A stretch of DNA of 64,000 nt, from positions 178,105,956 to 178,169,955 of the forward strand of contig CP136063.1 in assembly GCA_032622095.1 (NCBI GenBank), read 5' to 3'. Numbering within the stretch: position 1 is the stretch's first letter; each line of letters starts with the position of its first letter. Below the pieces are notes generated by a model that was given only the letters and a program-made list of their open reading frames with translations, had not been told where the DNA came from and ran no database searches. The position numbers and the translations under genes are program-made. The stretch is from Siphonodentalium dalli (taxonomy: Eukaryota; Mollusca; Scaphopoda; Gadilida; Siphonodentaliidae). Shown here one piece after another: positions 58,804-64,000 of this stretch.

Positions 58804-58901
58804 AGAATTAAACAGAAGGAAGATGATGAGTTGGTTAGAAAGGTCGACTCAACTTCAGTTAGGCTTCCAAAAGTCAGGTCCCATATGGCTGGTTATCCAA
58901 A
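58804..58901 (+). CDS. POLG: POLG exon 8: spacer region
   Basis: The acceptor 'atgttatattccag' opens RIKQKEDDELVRKVDSTSV and ends 'RSHMAGYPK', corresponding to the family's 'PGHPGW' junction. The donor is AA|GTAGGT. The 98 bp end in phase 2, completed by the first base of exon 9. Divergent in sequence but fixed by phase and position. Confidence 0.82.
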
Positions 58902-59033
58902 GTAGGTACTGTATTTATAAAAAACATATCTTTTTTTGGTAAAACTTAGAAATGGCATTGGTCAATCCCCAGATCATATTTTATGCAACATTTTCTAAAC
59001 ACCTCAAAACAATTAAGTCCTCCTCCTGACATA

Positions 59034-59204
59034 CAGTAATGCCATAAATAATCGACTCCTTAACCACAGCAAAATTATGGGTAATTTTTCAGGATTTACT
59101 GAGAGCTTTCCGATGAATGGCAACAAGCCATATTTCCAACTAAATCCTGAAAAAGTTCCATAATTCTGCTCTGGTTGAGGAGTCGATAACTTAGGGCATC
59201 ACTG
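59034..59204. mobile_element. Palindromic pogo-type MITE, centre deleted
   Basis: The left arm starts CAGTAATGCC and jumps from 'ggattta' to 'ctgagagctttccgatg'. The right arm is complete. TA flanks both ends. Confidence 0.8.
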
Positions 59205-59632
59205 TATTGCATTGTATCTCAATTATCCTAAGTCTAGAGTGTTGGGGAAATGTTGCAAGTATGATCAGTGTCATAAGCAGGGGTGGGTGTTGGCAGGATT
59301 TTTCCTGAAGCAGGGGTTACGATATGAAGTGATTTCAATAATGTTTTGTATATAACTGAGTTACGGCCCTACATTAATCAATTTTCTCTGATTTGTTTTG
59401 CCTGGCTTGATAACTCCAACAAATATGAACCGATTTCAATAATTTTTGCTGTACAACTTGCTTGCCATACTGTTTCGAATTAGTGCAAATATAAGGTTTA
59501 TTCCCATTTTGTTGCCTGAGTTATGGCTCTTAAGTTTGTCAATTTTTTGACGAATTTTTGGTCCGTCCTGCTCTTCTGCCAATGTTTTTTTAATTTGAAT
59601 GCCTGTATACTAGTGGATTATTGTCCCCCGAA

Positions 59633-60095
59633 AAAAATAATTCGGGGGACTATTAAAATAGCCTGTGTCCGTCCGTGCGTGTGTCCGTGTGTGTGTCCGT
59701 GCGTCCGGAAATGGTTTCCGGATGATAACTTTAGTTTCGGTTATTAGATCAAAAGCAAATTTCATAGGTGTGTTTATCAGGCCAAAATAAAGGTCAAGTT
59801 CGAATATGGGTTTGCTCCGCCCATTTTTGCGAGAATTATGGCCCTTTTTTGACTTAGAAAACCCCTGAAAGTTGGTTTCCGGATGATAACTTTAGTAGAG
59901 TTAATCGGATTCAAACCAAATTTGGTATATTACTTTCTCCCAGCAAAACACAGGTCAAGTTCGAACTTGGGTTCTGCCCGACCATTTTTGGCAGAGTTAT
60001 GCCCCTTTTTCGACATAGAAAATTAAGTTTTTCTTCTATTTTTTGGTTTCCGGATGATAACTTGATTTTGGATTGTTTATATGCAAAACCCGTTT
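59633..60095 (+). mobile_element. Head-and-core minisatellite element, tail missing
   Basis: The head GTCCCCCGAAAA + TTCGGGGGAC is a near-perfect palindrome, followed by GTCC/GTGT repeats and three core units like those at 30742-31704. A diverged core remnant precedes it at 59330-59530. Confidence 0.8.
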
Positions 60096-60633
60096 TTTTT
60101 ATATATATATTTTTTGTTTTATTTCATGGCAACAATCTATATATATAAAAGAGTAGGATCTGTCTGTCTGTTCTGATTTTTCTTCCAGTTGCCTTCACCG
60201 ATTTCAACCACATTTGGTGTGGTGATTCGGGGTACCTTGGTGGAGGTTATAACAGCATTAGTTTTTCAAAATTTTGATTTAAACAAATTTAATTAAATAA
60301 ACATAAAAATACACAAATTAAAATTAGCTCATTTCAGAAAGAAGTGAAAATTTAGGTTCAATATGAACCTATTTGCAGACCAGATGTATGCTCTTTATAT
60401 ATGTGTATTCACTGCGGCCAGCGCATCCAACAGAATAATGGGTATAAGTCCACTATGGGCTTGGCTCATTTCACAATATAATAAGTTGAATATGAACCTA
60501 TGTGAATATTTAGGTCCAAATCACATGGGCCTGTGTGGCCCTTAACACACAAAGGGGTCGCAGGCCCCTCCTATGCTGAATAAAAGCCTGTTTCAACTAG
60601 TAGTCAATAACGCTAAATCTGCAGAAATAATCA

Positions 60634-61153
60634 GGGAATCAAAAATTAAGTGGGCATTTAACTTTTCCATGACTGGAGCTTCCTGAAATTGTGTGAAAAC
60701 CCTGTGCCAATGCATTCTCTTATTTTTGCGAGTCTCCCATAGGGAGCCTAGCATATATTAAATAATGCATTGGCCAGACAATATTTACCTTGACCTTGTA
60801 AGCCAGTACATTCTCTTATATATGCGAGGCTTCCTATGGGGGACTCGTATATCTAAGAGAATGCACTGGCATAGGATCTTTATTGCTGCCCCAGCGCATC
60901 TCCCATCATGAAATGGTTAATGCCAATCTCTGAGACAAGCAAAACATGTTAGGAATAGCAGAATATGAATATCTACTGAACAGTTTTAATAATTACATAA
61001 AGATCAGCAATAATAAAATTTGTATTGAGTTAAGATAATTTAAGATTTTTATTTTTAGATTTGATAGAAGTCCTTGTCGTGTAGTATTTAAAAAAATTTC
61101 ATTGATATATAATTACTCATATTTTAGAGGCCCACTTAATTTTTGAATGTCAA
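60634..61153. mobile_element. TIR element with nested piggyBac-like MITE fragments
   Basis: 'gggaatcaaaaattaagtgg' at the left mirrors 'cccacttaatttttgaatgt' at the right. Two hairpins of the 57634-type MITE lie inside at about 60699-60775 and 60800-60880. A single related end is at 63145-63170. Confidence 0.6.
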
Positions 61154-61215
61154 GATCACATTATATACAACATATTCCATATTGTATACCATTTGCAAGA
61201 GGAACTAAAAATATA

Positions 61216-62818
61216 TACCGTAAATTTCGGTGTATAAGTCGCATGCGTGTATAAGACGCACCCCCATTTTTCAACCCCAAATCCTGCCTTTTGTGAAATA
61301 CCTTTGTATAAGACGCACCCATTTTTAGATGCTGGAATTTCAGAAAACTGCCGTGCATGGTAAGTATGGTACTGGTAAGTATTGAGAGCAAGTATTCACA
61401 CATCACATTTGGGAGGAGAACAGCACAATTTATCAAAACGAACGACATTTGGGTCCGACATTTGCAATAGACAAACAATAAAAATATGAATGATTTAATA
61501 GACGGAATACACAAAACGGACATTTCAACAACAATAACATTCATTTTCGTCATCAATGTCGTCTATGAACACATCATCCTCACATTCATCCTCACATTCA
61601 TCTACAATTTTCGCACTTTCACCTTTCTTACAAACAACATCGTTGAATAACACATCGTCCTCGATGCCATCCATGGCATTAGAAATACAACATTCTTAAA
61701 AGAGTTATCGATCTTTTCCAACGCGTTGACGTTTGTGCTTAATCCCACGTTTATCCATAACAATCGAAGTATGTGAATATAATATATAGAAATTTACGGT
61801 ATGAGGAAAGACACAAAATATCCTATCATTTATAGGAATATAAAATTGAGACTCGGCTTACTGTTGTTTTAGGATAATATTGGCCTCGTTAATTTAGTTG
61901 TCGCCTAATTGTCGCGGATCATGAATGCAAACGCTTTGGGCTAATAGTGATGCAATGCACTTCTCAGTATTAAGTGTCAAATATACTCAATGTGGGGATT
62001 AAATGTTTGCACCCGAACCGTACAGCATAAAATAATGTTTATGTATTATCAATAGGGCTTCGCACTGAAGCCTCATTAAACTATTTGGAGTCAGGGTTTT
62101 ATTCCTTCCCGGGCTTTAAATAAACACTCCGATGTGACGTAATCTGGTAGAATTTAGAGCCACGTGCAGCTTCTAAACAGTTTACTATGTCGCAACACCG
62201 CAGATAAGACATCAAAGCGAAGACACCGCCGTCATTGAATGTGGGTCAATTATGCACGTGTCCAGAATTGTTACACAGTCAGGTCAAGGACGCCAACTGT
62301 TTGTGAATTTGCTGCTGTTTACGTGGAATTCTCAGATACTAATGCATATAATATGCTAAATAACAGTGAAGATGGGGGTGTTTATTTGTATAATAAATGG
62401 TGTAATAATGAGTCCGTTTCTTTTAGATGTGAAACCGTAAGACGAGTCCATTTTGTTGTTTAAGCAGAATTTGTACTTTCGGTTTCACAAATATCCGGTT
62501 ATATCACACTTTCTTTCCGGGATTTTGGGAATAAAAGTTAATATTAGTGAAGAGTAAGATAACTGTGTTCAATATTTTAAATTCAATGAATATTATCCTT
62601 CTTTATGGAGAGTTTTGTGGCTGAATCTCCGCCGATATTTGCTGTGAATATCTCCTTGTCTCCCGACACTTGTGTACTTACCGTTCGTGGATCAAACTCT
62701 CCGAAAATGAGTCAAGACTTCACCCCGATTTTGAGTTACCGTTGTATAAGGCGCACCAATATTCTGGGCTATATATTCAGGTAAAAAAGATGCGACTTAT
62801 ACACCGAAATTTACGGTA
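61216..62818 (-). mobile_element. pogo/Tigger-type transposon, 1.6 kb, decayed
   Basis: The inverted ends TACCGTAAATTTCGGTGTAT are flanked by TA (61214-61215 and 62819-62820). 'tataagacgcaccc' words recur just inside both ends. A transposase C-terminal remnant lies on the minus strand at 61555-61695. Confidence 0.8.
61555..61695 (-). pseudogene. pogo/Tigger transposase C-terminal remnant
   Basis: On the minus strand 'CCISNAMDGIEDDVLF' is followed by an acidic tail, DECEDECEDDVFIDDIDD, and a stop. The 'ISNAxDGxEDD' box and acidic end are characteristic of pogo/Tigger (jerky-like) transposases. One base is missing just upstream ('SFK' is out of frame), so it is broken. The DDE core is not recognisable. 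Confidence 0.72.
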
Positions 62819-62820
62819 TA

Positions 62821-63180
62821 TTCTAATGGAATACGGAACAGCTGTGGCCTAGGAGTGTCCACCAATGGACAGAGATTCTCAGATTCACACCGAGACTACC
62901 CTCGTTATGAACCCAGAATGCGTCATAATTCACAACTAAGAGTTATTCCCCTTCCATTGAGAATAATAGACTGGTGGTACAGACCAGATCCAAATTAATG
63001 ACATAAAACACGTTAGTACCGTGACAAAAACTACATGTTCTTCACAGTTTTTTCGACCGGATAAGTTGATAATACAATATTTTGTAGCTTCCTCTGTCAA
63101 ATGGTATATAATATAAAATATGTTGTGTATATAATGTGATTTAGGGATTCAAAAATAAAGTGGGCCTTTAAATTGGTGAT
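62821..63180. other. POLG intron 8, unclassified part
   Basis: Nothing recognisable apart from a lone 'caaaaataaagtgggcct' end near 63150. Confidence 0.4.
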
Positions 63181-63182
63181 TA

Positions 63183-63294
63183 CAGTAATGCCCTAAATAA
63201 TCGACTCCTTAACCACAGAAGAATTATGGGTAACTTTTCAGGATTTAGTCGGAAATATGACTTGTTGCCATTCATCGGAAAGCTCTGTGGTTAA
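63183..63294. mobile_element. Half pogo-type MITE cut by a TTAA insertion
   Basis: The left arm runs from CAGTAATGCCC through the apex 'ggaaagctc' to 'tgtggttaa'. That TTAA then begins the next element. Confidence 0.75.
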
Positions 63295-63460
63295 CACTTT
63301 GAGTGCCAGGTCGATTTTTGTATCAACCCATATACCCTGTGCCAATGCATTCTCTTATATATGCGAGTCGACCATAGGTCGCCTCGCATATATAAGAGAA
63401 TGCATTGGCCTAACAATTTTTTTTTTTTTTATAAATTTTTTACAATTTTAATTTTTTTTC
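63295..63460. mobile_element. piggyBac-like MITE abutting POLG exon 9
   Basis: After TTAA comes CACTTTGAGTGCC, then the hairpin 'aatgcattctcttatatatg' and its inverse, then a T-rich tail matching the inverse of 57655-57740. The far end is lost where exon 9 begins. Confidence 0.75.
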
Positions 63461-63465
63461 TACAG

Positions 63466-63729
63466 GTGGTATTCAGACTTGTGCCCAAGACTAAGATCTG
63501 ACCAATGGAAGCCAGGACCCAGTCTAATCAGCACACAAATGAGAGTCACACCCAAATTACTGCGCCTCACTTGGGACAAGTATCCAGTCCATTACAGCGA
63601 TGTCCATGGTTGGGGTTATTTGGTGCCTGCACCAACTGCCCAGTCATGTGACAACAATCAAGGCAGTGATAAAATGTCTGACTATGCAGAGGCAGATGAA
63701 TTGGGTGACAGCATTGCCTTCCCAACACG
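63466..63729 (+). CDS. POLG: POLG exon 9: start of the polymerase half
   Basis: The acceptor 'attttttttctacag' opens '(K)[17 protein letters not shown]', then '[20 protein letters not shown]' and 'HGWGYLVP'. This is the strongly conserved POLG segment entering the polymerase domain. The donor is ACACG|GTACAA, phase 2. Palm motifs A, B and C lie to the right of the window. Its pyrimidine tract is the tail of a MITE. Confidence 0.93.
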
Positions 63730-63889
63730 GTACAATTATCTTTTCTTTATTCACAGATCATCTGTTGATTTCTTTGACCAAGTGATTAGAGCGTTCAGCT
63801 CATAAATGATGTAGTGCAGTGATGTGAGTTTGACATGAATTTCCGTGCCTTTGGTTTATCCAGTCTATCATCAAAACTTTTCGGGTTCA

Positions 63890-64000
63890 TCCGTTGGGGC
63901 ATATGTTGGGGCATCTGATTGTCTATACGCTTTTAGTTTTCGGAAGATAACTTTAGATAGTCTTACTGAATGAAATGAAATTTGGTATGTGGGCTTACTA
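63890..64000 (+). mobile_element. Start of another GTCC-type element, cut by window edge
   Basis: 'gttggggcatatgttggggc' is followed by core sequence 'ggaagataactttaga' and 'aaatttggtatgtgggctta'. The rest is outside the window. Confidence 0.5.

Larger units (their letters stand above)
25334..63729 (+). other. POLG: POLG gene span, nine coding exons, 3' incomplete
   Basis: The exons are 25334-25896, 28796-28982, 35234-35374, 36506-36652, 44109-44188, 45703-45885, 57136-57409, 58804-58901 and 63466-63729. All have AG/GT borders and compatible phases, giving 645 codons plus two bases with no internal stop. The order and content match animal mitochondrial DNA polymerase gamma from the N terminus through the exonuclease domain and into the spacer before the polymerase palm. 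All three exonuclease motifs are conserved. The polymerase motifs are beyond 64000. The introns are large and made mainly of TEs. Confidence 0.93.

Noticed and set aside
1-64000. tRNA or rRNA genes
   Set aside because: Box B-like words such as 'ggttcaatc' near 62 and the recurring 'gttcgaat' of the minisatellite cores lack a paired A box and cloverleaf. No rRNA motif was seen.

Overview
This is a eukaryotic nuclear window with low G+C, spliceosomal introns and a very heavy load of transposable elements (TEs). The one clear host gene is the 5' part of POLG, the catalytic subunit of mitochondrial DNA polymerase gamma. It lies on the + strand as nine coding exons spread over about 38 kb (25334-63729) and runs off the right edge before the polymerase domain. 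The repeats suggest a marine invertebrate, most likely a mollusc and perhaps a bivalve: minisatellite-cored elements like the bivalve 'pearl' family, a DIRS retrotransposon, and many TTAA-, TA- and TWA-target transposons. The species is not fixed by anything read here.

Layout. 1-1430: gene-free, with one strong palindrome. 1440-12566: an 11.1-kb Mutator-like element with terminal inverted repeats (TIRs) and a perfect 9-bp target-site duplication (TSD). It contains a 167-bp satellite as two arrays in opposite orientation around a central inverted minisatellite. 12741-24271: non-autonomous DNA transposons (TTAA type, hAT-like, PIF/Harbinger-like) and minisatellites, with no convincing gene. 22080-23213: duplicated POLG 5' flank with a shrunken copy of exon 1.

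25334-63729: POLG. The introns carry hAT, PIF/Harbinger, pogo/Tigger and piggyBac-like elements, a hAT transposase exon (minus strand, 29853-30511), a decayed DIRS element (36678-43473) inserted 25 bp after a POLG donor, and many copies of one element architecture. That architecture has a 5' palindromic head, a GTCC-rich stretch, a tandem core of about 160-190 bp, an inverted copy of the head, a small hairpin and a tail near CTTGTT. Three copies can be shown to have inserted between two T residues, because removing them restores the interrupted sequence exactly. This fits Helentron-associated (HINE-like) elements.

The most unusual feature is at POLG exon 7. Its 3' splice site and first codons are amplified into about 22 tandem copies of roughly 70 bp (47010-48292 and 56921-57135). 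All but the last run into a stop codon within about 11 codons. An 8.6-kb head-and-hairpin element sits inside the array. The exonuclease catalytic residues in the exons are conserved and all exon phases join, so POLG looks functional despite the TE load.
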